From Atrina japonica (taxonomy: Eukaryota > Mollusca > Bivalvia > Pterioida > Pinnidae), in contig BROG01000134.1 of the NCBI GenBank assembly GCA_030159075.1, forward strand, positions 727,501 through 791,500: a stretch of 64,000 bases of DNA, in the 5' to 3' direction. Shown piece by piece: positions 19,530 through 30,725 of this stretch; within the stretch, counting starts at the first letter, position 1, and every line of letters starts with the position of its first letter. The position numbers were made by a program, and so were the translations under genes. The notes under the pieces were generated by a model, which made no database searches, was not told the DNA's origin, and saw only the letters and a program-made list of their open reading frames with translations.

Positions 19530-22512
19530 TTGTACAGTACAAAGCTGACCAGTTATGGTATAAACATAATAAGGGTTATGTTCCAATAAAAAATTGTCAG
19601 ATTCCACTTGACGACATTTTTGATAGTTTATTTTCAAATAATATACCATCAATTTCTAAATGTTCTGTCAAAAATTGTAAAACATGTCATATATTAATAA
19701 CTGATCAAGTGTTCACTAGCAAACTGACAAATAAGCATTACAACACCAGAAGCTGGGATCATCTAGACTGCAAATCATCCAACGTTGTTTACGGAATTGA
19801 GTGTACCTTGTGTGGTTTGATTTATGTTGGCGAAACTAAGGGGCCCTTAAATAAAAGAGTATCTGGCCATCGATTCGAAATTAATAATGGGGGTAACCAG
19901 ATAATCTATCGACATTTCAACTCTCCTGACCATTCCATCTTGTCTATGAGAGTTCGTATAATTGAAAAAATATACCACTGGACCAACAATCCCACCTTGA
20001 GTGCCCCCTTCCGTAGACAACGTGAAGAATTTTGGATTAAAACACTTGGCACTGCATATCCCTATGGATGTAACGATAATATCCAAAGTGTAGGCAATCT
20101 ATCAAGCCCACTGTGTAATGGTGTTAATGTGATGGAACTTTTTAATTCTAACGTAAGACGTAAACGAAGTCACTTTTTCATCTCTTTTACCTTACGTTAA
20201 CAAAAAATTGAGTCTTCATCACATCCGCAGCAAACTTTATTCTGTTCCTTTTACAAATCTCAATAAACTTTTTCAAGAAGCAAGAATGAACCCCTACACG
20301 GATTCTTCAACCCCAGAATACATACTGAACTCCATTATAATGGACATCGCTTATCACGGGTTGTTTAAGCCTGCATGCGTTACAAACGATGACTGTTTTA
20401 AACAGAAACGTCTTTTCCTTAAACTTAAATTTACAAATAAAGGCATAGACGCTTTAAACATTGGCAATGTTCTAAATCACAAAAAAGTTCAGTCCTGTAT
20501 TCCACCATATTTTAAACTGAAGACCACGCCTTGCATTTCATATAGCTATACACCTAGCATCGCATCCAAGCTATTCAATTACAAACAGGTTTTGCAGTGC
20601 CTAGACATCAACCATCTTCTACACAACACTGTCACATGTTCATGTGCTTCATCTCCTTTCAAATACAACACTATCGGGCATGTCATCTATTGTTGAAAAT
20701 GAAAGCCTCAAAAATCTTATTTTAAGGCGCCTAAATACCGGGAATCCCGTTCCTTTAATTGGCGTCAGAATTTCAGTTTAGTTATGGATTCTGTCGAAGA
20801 TTATGCCAGACGATGGGCCAAACATGAAGACGTAGAACCAAACACTTTGGCTGAAAGCCATACGATGGTTGATAAAATCTCGTATTCGAAAACTTAAAGG
20901 GACTATGGAAACACGTTATCCCTCTGTACTTAATGATCCAGAAGTAGTAACTGAATTGGATAGGTTACATGACCAATATGTACTGGTACCAGCAGACAAA
21001 GCCTCAAATAATATAGTTTTTATTTGTAAGGCACATTATTATAATTATTTATTAGAAGAACTTGGGTTTAATACGAATTTTCAAAGGACGAGATCCTTCA
21101 AAATCACGTGTCCGTATTACACTCATTTGATATACCTACAACGGAGACCGATTTCGAGCTACCACATTTATACTGGATACCTAAACTTCATAAAAAACCA
21201 TATAAGCAAAGATACATAGCAGGATCCAGCAAATGTTCTACCAAACCTTTATCTTTACTCCTTACCAAGATATTGACAGCTGTTAAGGAGAAACTTCAAA
21301 AATACTGTACAGTTGCTTATTCCAGAAGCGGTGTAAATCAGATGTGGATACTTAAAAATTCTAAACAGCTTTTAGAAAATTTGAAGGCACACAATTTTTC
21401 TCGAATTCACAGTATCAAAACTGATGACTTCTGAACTCTTTACACTACTATTCCACATAAAAAATAAAAAAAAAGACTTTTTAGCATCATAGACAACTGC
21501 TTTTTCACTAAAGGTGGTACCCGAAAATTTAAATATCTAGTGATTGGCTATCAGGATACTTATTTCGTCAAACACCACTCTGATTCTACACATAAGTATA
21601 CTGAAGTTGATATAAAAAACATGCTGGAATTTCTAATAGACAATATATTTGTAATGTTCGGAGACGTGGTCTTTCAACAAACTGTCGGCATTCCTATGGG
21701 AACCAATTGTGCTCCTTTACTGGCCGACCTGTTCCTTTATTCATACGAAGCAGACTTCATTCAGAAACTGCTGAATCAAAAGAAGAAAAAGTTAGCGGTG
21801 ACCTTTAATTTGACATTTAGATATATCAACGATGTTTTGTCAATTAATAATGACAATTTTCATATATATGTCAATGCGATATATCCCAGCGAACTAGAAA
21901 TTAAAGATACAACAGAATCAAGTACACGCGCTTCATACTTAGACATTTTACTTAATATAAACACAGACGGGAAATTAGCAACTAAACTATACGATAAACG
22001 CGACGATTTCGGCTTTCCCATCGTAAATTTTCCACATTTAAGTAGTAATATCCCTCAGTCACCTGCATATGGAGTTTATATTTTTCACAAATGATCCGAT
22101 ATGCCAGGGCGTGCACAACATATGAAGATTTCATATACAGAGGTAAACTACTCACTGACAAATTATTGACACAGGGATATCGAAAACCGCGTTTAATGTC
22201 AACGTTGCGCAAATTGTATGGTCGGTATAAATATCTTGTTTGCGACTACTCTGTTTCACTAAGTGAAATGTTGAGTTGCCTTTTCGTTGGCGGTTGTTGA
22301 GACGTCTGTAGCAATTGTGACGAGGATACACTCCTCACGTGTTTCATTGAACTTGACTGTGGACTCACGGCGGGTGTAACCGGTCGACAGGGGATGCTTA
22401 CTCCTCCATGGCACCTGGTTTCCAGAGGTCCGTGTTTGTCCATTTTACCGGATTTGTATCTATGTCCTGGACATCCTATTGATTTATACTTTGGTATCTG
22501 AAATTTTTATAT
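19530..22512 (+). mobile_element. PLE-A copy 2: 5' truncated, 3' complete
   Basis: The most complete downstream copy. Broken frames read in order: SKCSVKNCKTCH-type Cys cluster; GIY-YIG nuclease (VVYGIECTLCGLIYVGETK, GHRFEI, the catalytic region of the fold, at 19780-19880); HFNSPDH; linker; RT fingers (LPHLYWIPKLHKKPY, 21150); RT motif IPMGTNCAPLLADLF at 21690; catalytic box RYINDVLS at 21825; thumb YLDILLNI; then RYARACTTYEDF and YGRY. The 3'UTR ends ACTTTGGTATCTGAAATTTT plus TATAT, the shared terminus of the family. Frameshifts occur near 20160, 20690, 21080 and 22085. The first catalytic Asp of YIDD is Asn here, so this RT is dead even apart from the frameshifts. It inserted into repeat X. 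Confidence 0.9.
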
Positions 22513-22775
22513 CTAAAGAACGTGTTCAATAGGCTTTACCACGGCATCATTATTTATTGGAATTGTTTAGCAAATGTGATCAGTTTATAATCAAACAATG
22601 GATTGAAAAACATCATTACATCATAGATGGGATCAAGTAATCGGATTTTCAATAGTGGCCTGGCACTATATTTTAATTGGCTTAATGAAAAATATCATAT
22701 TTTTCATTAAGCCAATCAACATACAATAAAATCAATAAAACATAACAGGGGAAAATAAAGCTTTTATTTGATTGA
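22513..22775 (-). repeat. Repeat X, right part, with perfect 41-bp palindrome
   Basis: Reverse complement of 58465-58700. ATTGGCTTAATGAAAAATAT, one C, then its exact complement (22676-22716) forms a 20-bp-arm hairpin. The same hairpin core, less perfect inside, is at 58500-58558. Confidence 0.85.
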
Positions 22776-24821
22776 TAAATTTGATAAAAAATGTAAAAAT
22801 ACGTATCTTGCCGACGTGACGTCATATGTGGGCGTCCTGATCATGGGCGGTCCCGAAAGGTGCCAGTTTGCTGATGTCGTCTCCATAAAGCATCTACAGT
22901 ATTAATGTGACCTCCAAACTGCCTTGACACATTTCTTAGAGACATCCGAGCTTTTAGCATCCAATCTTACTTTCAATCATGCGAGGCATCTCTCAATCAA
23001 AATTGTGTTCCAAAAGCCAATGTTTATCTATTTCAACACATTGAATACTGGCAATGAATGCAAGAAATTCTAATCGATTATAGCCATATTTCACTTAGGC
23101 TTGAAACTCCAGAAAACCGTGATGTGGCTATCAAGGCAAATCGTTTTGTTTGTTAATTGTTGTTTATCCCCTGACATATAGTCGAGAATAGGATAGGATG
23201 TGTGTTCAAATACATTATCAAACACGTGAAACGTTGTAAAAGATCTTCTTTTCGAAGTTATTTGTTTTATTAGAATTCAAGTTTTCCGAATGACCTTTCA
23301 GCTGTATTTCCGTATACAATGACCTTTCAGATAAACTCTTTCGCCATATCAAATGTACTTCCTTATTCGGACAGGGGATCTTGGTCCTGTACGCGCTCGG
23401 ACTATGTTAAAGTCGACCGAGTTTTATTTGTTTTATACTTACTTCTAAAATACAGGACGTGATTTTTGATGTATTATGTAAAATATATGCTTTTGAACTC
23501 TATTTTATATACTTGAAGAAAATCGGATGAATATATGAATAAATATATCAGGTCACTAAAGGAACATTTTCCGATCTCTAATGTTACCCTGAATGCTGAC
23601 ATTGACAAAATCAAAATAATATAAATGTGAAAAGTTTGCGTACCTCATGTTTTGCAGTCGTCCCGCCACGTCCGGTTGAGTTGGGCAGTTCATGATCATA
23701 TATGTCAAGAATAATAAAACCGAGAATGCATTGGGACGAGTTAAAAATGGGTCGAGATCACTCGATATACCTGACACGCGGAGTTTCAGAAACGAATGTT
23801 TTTAAAAAGACCAACTTTGCCTGATTTAGATATAAAATGATGATGTACGAAAATAAACGCAAAAGGATAGAATATATATAACTACTGCAAATAGCATGTG
23901 TTTATTGGGCACTTCGTAATCTTCATAAAAATTACCGAAAGTTAATTTGCATTGCTCAATGTAATGACGGACGGACAATAATAAATGATATTACGGATTA
24001 CGTTTGACAAGATTGTTACTATACACATGCATTTGTTATTCTACCAGATAGTTTCCTTGGGATATATAATTATGCTTAGCGATATAAGCTGTTGTAAGTG
24101 GAAAAAAATGACATGCCCATGTTATGTAATATTTTATCTCATATATGCCTTATGTCAAATGCAGTATGAATTTCTGGTTAAACACTTCGTATTTGTTTTC
24201 ATTTGCAGTTTCTCACTATTTATATAGTACTACATGTACAAAGTTACAATTGCCATCACGAATTAAGAATTACAGCATACCTCACAATCGTCATCATTTA
24301 CGATAAAGGCTTGACAGTGAGAAATCTGGGACCCGAAGGTGGAAATCCAATCTACTCCGAAGTGCAAAATATATACACCAAGAGGTAATAGTTTTTGCTT
24401 AAATATATTTGATACAGATAAACAAGATTTGAGTCTCCAGGAAGTTCCTGAATCAAACTGTGCTCATACCATTACAGAAAAAGAGAGAAACTTGATCACA
24501 ATTTTAATAAACTATCAAACGTCTGGAGAGAAATTGACATCATAGTTCAAAGTGCAATCCCACACACACTAACTGATGTTGAAAAATTAAAGTGGTCTTT
24601 GGGAGACACTTTTAGTCAATATGGAGATCTGTGCACTGAGATATTAGGAATTTTGTAAGTATACAATACAACAGAAAGTGCAAATGAACAGAAAAAAATT
24701 GTCAACTTTATGAAAGAGTATTATTATAAGAAAGTCATTAACTTCCAGAATGTACTTGAGAGTACAATACTTATACTCAATCAAAAACAATTATCGGAAA
24801 AACACTCATTATCTATAAATA
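22776..24821. other. Mostly unannotated AT-rich DNA
   Basis: No convincing gene. The last ~450 bp may be the decayed upstream part of the BEL/Pao-like gag, but no motif is clear there. Confidence 0.35.
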
Positions 24822-26281
24822 GTGATCGTCATACATCTTCAGTTTCGAAGTCGAGCAACTGGATCGTCAGTATCAACAATGCTAAGCAAACGACGAGCTA
24901 AACTTGAGGGTGTTGAAGCTAAATTACGTTATGCACAAAAAGAAGCTGAGTTGAAACGCATTGCTTTCAATACAAATGGAACTCATGCGAATCGAAAAGG
25001 AGCCATTGCTGGTGCGGAATACATGAGTATTAAACAGTAGTTTTGTGATGTAAAAATGAGGATGAGAATAAGAGTGATATAATGAATAGTTATTTGGACT
25101 CAATGGAACATTCATGTGTCAACCAAGCGAACATTCAGTCAATGACGCAACCAACAAATATTGTACACACTCCGATGAACACCTCTACTGTGCCCGCCAT
25201 TGTCACTTCTTCAATCATTCAACCTCAAATTTTGACCCCATTTCATGTGCCATATGACACTACTTCTCAACATTTTGCTACACCAGTCTGTGTCACTAAT
25301 GCAATATATCCCGTGCGTTATCAACAGAATCATGATAATGTACCAGATTCAAACTGGAATCCGATATTTGCTATTTCATCTAGCCCAGCAAACAATACAT
25401 GGGCAGGCACTCCAATAACCACTACAAATGTAGCTCCAATTATGTTAACTACAGTGCACAATCCTCAGCCGTAACCTACTTATACTACTCCAATCACATC
25501 TCCTTTTCCTAATTTACCTGGAGGGAATCCTAATTCTCACGAGTTTAACGAATTTCTCAAATTACCTCTTGAAGCATGACATGCTTTGCGAGTTGTAGAA
25601 TTCGACGACAAAGCAGAGACATATCAGGCTTGGAAGATTAGGTTTAAAATCAGAGCTTAGTGCAATGTCTAGAGAAGAACTAGATTTGTTGCTGAAATAT
25701 CTAGGTTCAAAGTCCAGACAACATGCTTTGAGTATTAGATCTGCAACTATCAATTGTCCGTCACGTTACGTCGAACTTATGAGAAAGCGCTTTGATGAAC
25801 GCTATGGTAGCCCTGTACTTTTAAAGGCATCACTCAAATTTCGCTTGTCCACAACTCACACCCAAGGATAGCATTCGTTTATATGACCTAGCCGATCTAA
25901 ATCGTGGAGATTCAGCAACGCATGGAGGATCCCACATACTAAAGGTCACTAAGTTTCTTTGACTCGTCTAATGGTATGCGGTCTATCATCTCAAAACTTC
26001 CGTTTAATATTCAGGAAAAATGGACTTCTCGTGCTGCTAGCTACAATGCACGTTACCAAATAACTTATCATCCATTCTCATTTCTGGTAGATTTTCTGAA
26101 TGAAATGAGTACCATTCGTAATAACCCAGGATTCAATTTTCAATCTACTGATGTACGCACTGGCAACAATGTTACTCCTATTAGGGATGGCATTTGGCCT
26201 AGTCAAAGGGCGAACACCTTTTATTTCCAGAGACAATATTGGTGTAAGGAAGACAGACATCACTGAGTCAGCTGCAGGCAA
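24822..26281 (+). pseudogene. BEL/Pao-like gag relic
   Basis: Frame-broken pieces read in order: SSVSTMLSKRRAKLEG followed by a Lys/Glu/Ala-rich helix (24840-24990); a Thr/Pro/Ser/Asn-rich segment (25082-25474); FDDKAETYQAWKIRFK (25600); LDLLLKYLGSKSRQHALSIR (25680); ELMRKRFDERYGSP (25770); PFNIQEKWTSRAASYN (26005); and FSFLVDFLNEMSTIRNNPGF (26070). This order and these motifs are typical of gag-like proteins (DUF1759 type) of invertebrate BEL/Pao retrotransposons. Stops and frameshifts interrupt every segment, so it is dead. The element continues at 27140 after a satellite block. No LTR was recognised. Confidence 0.75.
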
Positions 26282-26389
26282 TTAAAACGAAATTGTTGAA
26301 TGATGACAAACAGAATCTAAACGAATGCAAGACCTTTCAAAGATTAACTCTTAGTGAAAGAAGAAAAACTTCTGAAAGATTATAACATT

Positions 26390-27118
26390 TATTTTAAGTA
26401 TTCTCCAGTTAATCCTAATTTTTCTCGTAACAATAATTAACTAGAGAAAACTAAGTTTTGCTGACAAAAATAGGTTTAACTGCGCGAAATACTCATTAAT
26501 ATTTTGTGGCGCAGTTAAACATAGTTTTTCTCAATAATCTAGTTTTTTCTCAAGAAAAACTAGTTTTAACTCATTTTTGTGATTTTGGTTGTGTTAAATC
26601 TAGTTTCCCTAAGTTAAACCTAGTTTTTCTCCATTAATGTGGATTACTGGGAAAATCTAGGTTTAACTGAAGAAAAACTTGGTTTAACTGAGAAAATCTA
26701 GGTTTAACGGATGAAGCACGCCGAAATTACAACAATGAGTTAATCCTAGTTTTCTCGAGATAAACCTAGTTTTGCCCAGTTAAACCTAGTTTTTCTCCAG
26801 TTAAAGTGGATTACGAGTTCAACCTAAGTATTTTTTCCAGTTATTCCCAGTTTTTTCGTAACCGACATTAACTGAAGAAAAACTAGATTTAACAGAAAAA
26901 CTAGGATTAACTGCGCCAAAATCATATTAATACTCATAAATGTGACTGTGGCTCAGTTAAACTGGATTTGTTTTCGAGAAAACCCAGGTTTAACACATTT
27001 TTGTGATTTTGGCGCAGTTAAACCTAGTTTTTCTGAAGTTAATGTGGGCTACTGATAAAAAGTAGGTTTAACTTAAGAAAAACTAGCTTTAACGCATTAA
27101 TGTGATTTTGGCGTGCCA
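26390..27118. repeat. Compound satellite, block 3 (best preserved)
   Basis: The motif AGTTAAACCTAGTTTTTCTC and its complement recur about every 20-30 bp in alternating orientation. They are separated by conserved spacers: GTGATTTTGGCGCAGTTAAA, TGAAGCACGCCGAAATTACA and GTGGATTACGAGTT. The spacers recur every few hundred bases, so there is a higher-order unit. It sits between the gag and protease relics of the BEL-like element. Inverted motif pairs could fold into long hairpins. Confidence 0.88.
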
Positions 27119-27139
27119 TAGATATGCTTAGTCAACGTT

Positions 27140-27660
27140 TATCCGAGTAACACACCATATCTAGATGTTAGTATGCATGCCTTGGTGGATGACAAAAGTA
27201 TGTCAACATTGACAACAAATGAGTTCTTTAATATCATGAACGTTTCTAGGTCAACAATGACCACAAATACTTTAACTTCCTGTTCTGGTCGATATGCTAT
27301 GTCTGGTAGACAGACTTATGAATATATTGTGGAATCGGGTGATGACACAAGTCGTCATGAACTTCCCATCATAACAGAATGCAGTGAAATTCCAGACGAA
27401 TTTGATTTGATTTGATTTTTTATTTTTTGTTTTACGCCATACTCAACAATCTTTCAGTCATATGATGGCGTCCAGTTTTTCTTGGTGGAGGAGAAACCCC
27501 GGTTACCCGGGTAAAGACCACCGACCTTCTACAAGAAAACTGGCAAACTTTCCCACTTAAATCGAAATGACCCTAGCGGGATTCGAATTGGAGGTGAGAG
27601 ACCTTGTGATAAATCCCAGACGAAAGGAGATACCAACGCCAGATGTAACAAAATATCACA
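27140..27660 (+). pseudogene. BEL/Pao-like protease relic, split by a SINE
   Basis: THALVDD-type aspartic protease region: MHALVDDKSMSTLTTNEFF, then LTSCSGRYAMSGRQ, YIVES and ITECSEIPDE. After the SINE (27401-27610) the frame resumes with PDERKEIPTPDVTKYH-like residues at 27615-27655. The order is typical of the BEL/Pao DUF1758 protease followed by the EIPTPE linker to the RT. No RT follows. Confidence 0.72.
27387..27624 (-). mobile_element. 5'-truncated SINE with 14-bp TSD
   Basis: The element is at 27401-27610, flanked by AAAT(T/C)CCAGACGAA (27387-27400, 27611-27624). The 3' domain and B box are present, but the tRNA head is cut after the anticodon region. It inserted into the BEL-like protease coding region. 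Confidence 0.9.
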
Positions 27661-27664
27661 AACA

Positions 27665-27965
27665 ACGTCGTTTCAAAACATTCGTTTTAACAGTTTATAT
27701 TGTTTTAACGGCCCACACAAGAATATTTCACTCACATGGAGACGTCACCAATAGCCGGTGAAGGACTTCACATTTTGGCCTATGCTCAATACTTACGTCC
27801 ATTGAGCAGTGAGGGTTCTTCAACATGCTGACACCTACTGTGACACGGGACCTCGGATATTACCGTCTCATCCGAAAGACAGGAAACCAACTTGCCGCCG
27901 GCTGAAATCGAACTCGCGACCTCACGATCAATAGTCGAGCGCGCCACCGACTGAGTCAGATAAGC
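27665..27965 (-). mobile_element. Second tRNA-derived SINE family (minus)
   Basis: On the minus strand it begins CTGACTCAGTCGGTGGCGCG (A-box-like), has B box GGTCGCGAGTTCGAT, then a ~170-bp body, and ends TGTGGGCCGTTAAAACAATA. It is a different SINE family from 7846-8083. No clear TSD was found. Confidence 0.8.
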
Positions 27966-28055
27966 TGTTAAACATATTGCTATATGATAAGCTAAAAACA
28001 CACATAAAGTGTATGTGTTCAAATTTAATACATAAAGTTGATGGAAGGAATACAT
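27961..28055. repeat. Dispersed repeat shared with 40870-40965
   Basis: CTATATGATAAGCTAAAAAC, AAAGTGTATGTGTTCAAATT and ATACATAAAGTTGATG are shared in order with 40890-40960 at moderate identity. Confidence 0.6.
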
Positions 28056-28124
28056 AATACTATCAAATGATCATGAAGAAAAAATGCATAAGTAACCTAC
28101 TTAGTCATATATTGTCCATATGTA

Positions 28125-28385
28125 ATGCACACCAAAATCACAGTTACGAGTTAAACCTAGCTTTTTTTTCAAATAAACTTAGTTTTTCTCCAGTTAAACT
28201 TATTGTTTAAGGTAAACCTTGGTTTTCTCCAGTGAATGTGGGTTACGTATTAAACTTAATTTTTCTCCATTTAATTCTAATTTTCTCATAACAAAAACTA
28301 ACTGGAAGAAAAACTAGGTTTTACTTTAAAAAGTTTATTAATGTGATTGTGACGTTAAACCAGTTAGACCTAGGTTTTCTCAGTT
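28125..28385. repeat. Compound satellite, block 4a
   Basis: GAGTTAAACCTAGCTTTTTT, TCTCCAGTTAAACTTATTG and GTTTTCTCAGTTAAACTTA; same family as 26390-27118. Interrupted at 28386 by a PLE-A fragment. Confidence 0.85.
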
Positions 28386-28565
28386 AAACTTACTGTGGAC
28401 TCACGGGGGTGTGACCGGTCGACAGGGGATGCTTACTCCTCCATGGCACCTGATCCCACCTCTTGGTTCCCAGAGGTCCGTGTTTGTCCATATTTGCCGG
28501 ATTCGTATCTGTCTTGGACATCCTAGAGATTTATACTTTGGTATCTGAGATGTTTTATATATTAA
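28386..28565 (+). mobile_element. PLE-A 3'UTR fragment inside the satellite
   Basis: CTGTGGACTCACGGGGGTGT, GCTTACTCCTCCATGGCACC and the end ACTTTGGTATCTGAGATGTT match the last ~175 bp of PLE-A. Severely 5' truncated, with the normal 3' terminus. Confidence 0.88.
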
Positions 28566-28855
28566 ACTAGTTTTTCACTCATTTTGTGATTTTGCGCAGT
28601 TAAACATAGTTTTTCTCAGTAAACCTAGTTTTATTTCATTTAGTGTGGGTTACTGAGAAAATCTAGGTTTAACTGAAGAAAAACTAGGTTTAACTTAGAA
28701 AATCTAGGTTTAACTTCTGAAGCAGGCCGCAATTACAATATTTAGTTAATCCTAGTTTTTCTCGAGATAAACCTAGTTTTACTCAGTTAAACCTAGTTTT
28801 AATGTGAGTTACGAGTTCAACCTAATTTTTCTCCAGTTAATCCTAGATGCCTTTG
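28566..28855. repeat. Compound satellite, block 4b
   Basis: The satellite resumes after the PLE-A insertion with the spacers TGTGATTTTGCGCAGTTAAA and GAAGCAGGCCGCAATTACAA, and ends near AATCCTAGATG. Confidence 0.85.
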
Positions 28856-28979
28856 CAATTACTATGTAGCCACAATCTGACAGTAAAATTTTCTTCCGGT
28901 TGACGCATTCTGATTGTATATGGATTCAGGCGTTAAAGTAGTGATCTGATATGACAATAATAATGTAATAAACTATATT

Positions 28980-30710
28980 TTTTCGCTTTTACATATACAA
29001 CAATATACATTTACACATATATACACGAACATATTTACACCCTTCTGTATATATATATATCAGTAATAATGATTATTAGGTAGAGATGAGCACAACATGT
29101 ACATTTGCCCAATAGTCATCCATAAATATATCGAAATGAACCTAATACTGGCTACAAAACAGAAATCAATATATTAAATCCCACATTAATAGGTGATTGT
29201 AATATTACAGGATTAATACATAAAAAGACATAAATCATGATAACAAATTTCTCTTGTCTCTTTTATTAATAAATAAAAAATACATAAATCATGATCACAA
29301 ATTATCAGACAATTTATTATCTCAAAAAACGTTTGATTATATTGTGCGGGATTAATATCAGTAATAACAGAGTCACATTTATAACTTTGGTAGTATGTTT
29401 ATAATATTTAATATAAGTTGATCAACATAGGTAAACTATTTACTCACAAGTTATTTACATAGGTATATCGAAAATCACGTTCGATGTCAACGTTCCGCAA
29501 ATTGTACGGTCGGTATAATATCCTTTTTACAATTACTCTTTTCATTAAATGAAATTTTAGGTTACCAGTTCGATAGCGTTGTCGAGACGTTTGTACTAAC
29601 TGTGACAAGGATTTGTTCTTCACATATTTGGATTTGACTGGACTTACGGCGGGTGACTGATCAACGGGAGTGGGGTGCTTACTCCTCCATGACACCTGAT
29701 TCCACCTCTGAATTTCTGTCCAATGCTCAACAGCTTTGTATATGTATCCTAAACATCCTGAAGATTTGTATACGAGATTTTGTTCTTGTCCAGGAGTTAG
29801 TACTAGCTGTACTTTGTAGACTGGAGAAGTATTCAGAAAGTTGTACGAAAACCGTTTTACTTTTCTGTCCATTTTTAGACTCATTCGTCGGTTTTACGTG
29901 GTTTTATTGTAATGTGCCGTGTTACAGTGATATGAATGCCCAATCATGGTTTCATTCTTCGTTATTTATAGAATTTAAAATTAATTATAATTTATTTTAT
30001 ATTGTCACATCTTCCGACATTGCATGAATTCTTCAGGTCTCTTCATTTGTCAGAACTAAAAATTGGATTCCTCATTTATACATTTCACTAAGATAGATAT
30101 AAAATGCTGTTTTAACTAGGATTTTGATGTAAACAGTAACATAATTCATCATATAATTGTAGGTATTCTGTTTTACTCAGTTCATATATTGTACCTGTTT
30201 CAATTTGAGTTTGATAAACATTGAATTCATTATTTGATGAAAAAAACAAAATGTTAATTAAATATTGTTAACTTTCATAATTACAAGTTAATTTTAAATA
30301 TACATTACATGAAAACTATTTCACGTATATTTAATAAAACGTGTCGATTTCAATTCACTTTTATAACGTTACTTTAAATTTTCACATTCAAACGTATCTT
30401 TATTTAAAAACTTACGAAAATTCAAATTAGATAAAAAACCAGAATTTTTCGTAACAAGTTCCGTTCACACTTCTTTACAAATCGTTGAATTGTTTTGAAC
30501 TAAACAAATCAAATGCATTTGCCTAGATATAAATGAAACAGTAAACTAATCCAAAAGGAAATCATAGAGATGATAATTCTCTAGAAATAAAGTAGAAGTA
30601 AATATCCTGTTCCTGTTGAGAGGGGATGAACAGCTATTCTACATGAAACATTTATTCCTATTGGAACCTTCAAAGTGATATTCCGTCCACTGAAAATAAT
30701 GTGTACGTAT
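28980..30710 (-). repeat. Duplicated 3' flank of GPCR paralogue 2
   Basis: Scattered homology with 42640-43985, the region 3' of paralogue 3: CTTTGTAGACTGGAGAAGTA against GTGTAGACTGGAGAGGTAGT, and TTATTTATAGAATTTAAAAT, TTTCACTAAGATAGAT, ACAAATCGTTGAATTGTTTT. The duplication unit therefore includes ~1.5-3 kb beyond the gene. In this copy a PLE-A fragment (29425-29775) lies within it. Confidence 0.7.
29425..29775 (+). mobile_element. Diverged PLE-A 3'-end fragment
   Basis: GGTAAACTATTTACTCACAA, CGTTCCGCAAATTGTACGGT, TTGTCGAGACGTTTGT and GCTTACTCCTCCATGACACC follow the PLE-A RT end and 3'UTR in order, with many substitutions. Confidence 0.8.
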
Positions 30711-30725
30711 GTGTCCAGTTCCTGT

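Noticed and set aside
22246..22443. Small minus-strand ORFs in the PLE-A 3'UTR (also 35924-36121, 57640-57933)
   Set aside because: Antisense to the conserved 3'UTR. Repeated only because the 3'UTR is repeated.
29653..30027. 124-codon plus ORF
   Set aside because: Runs from a PLE-A 3'UTR fragment into the GPCR 3' flank, with no conserved features.
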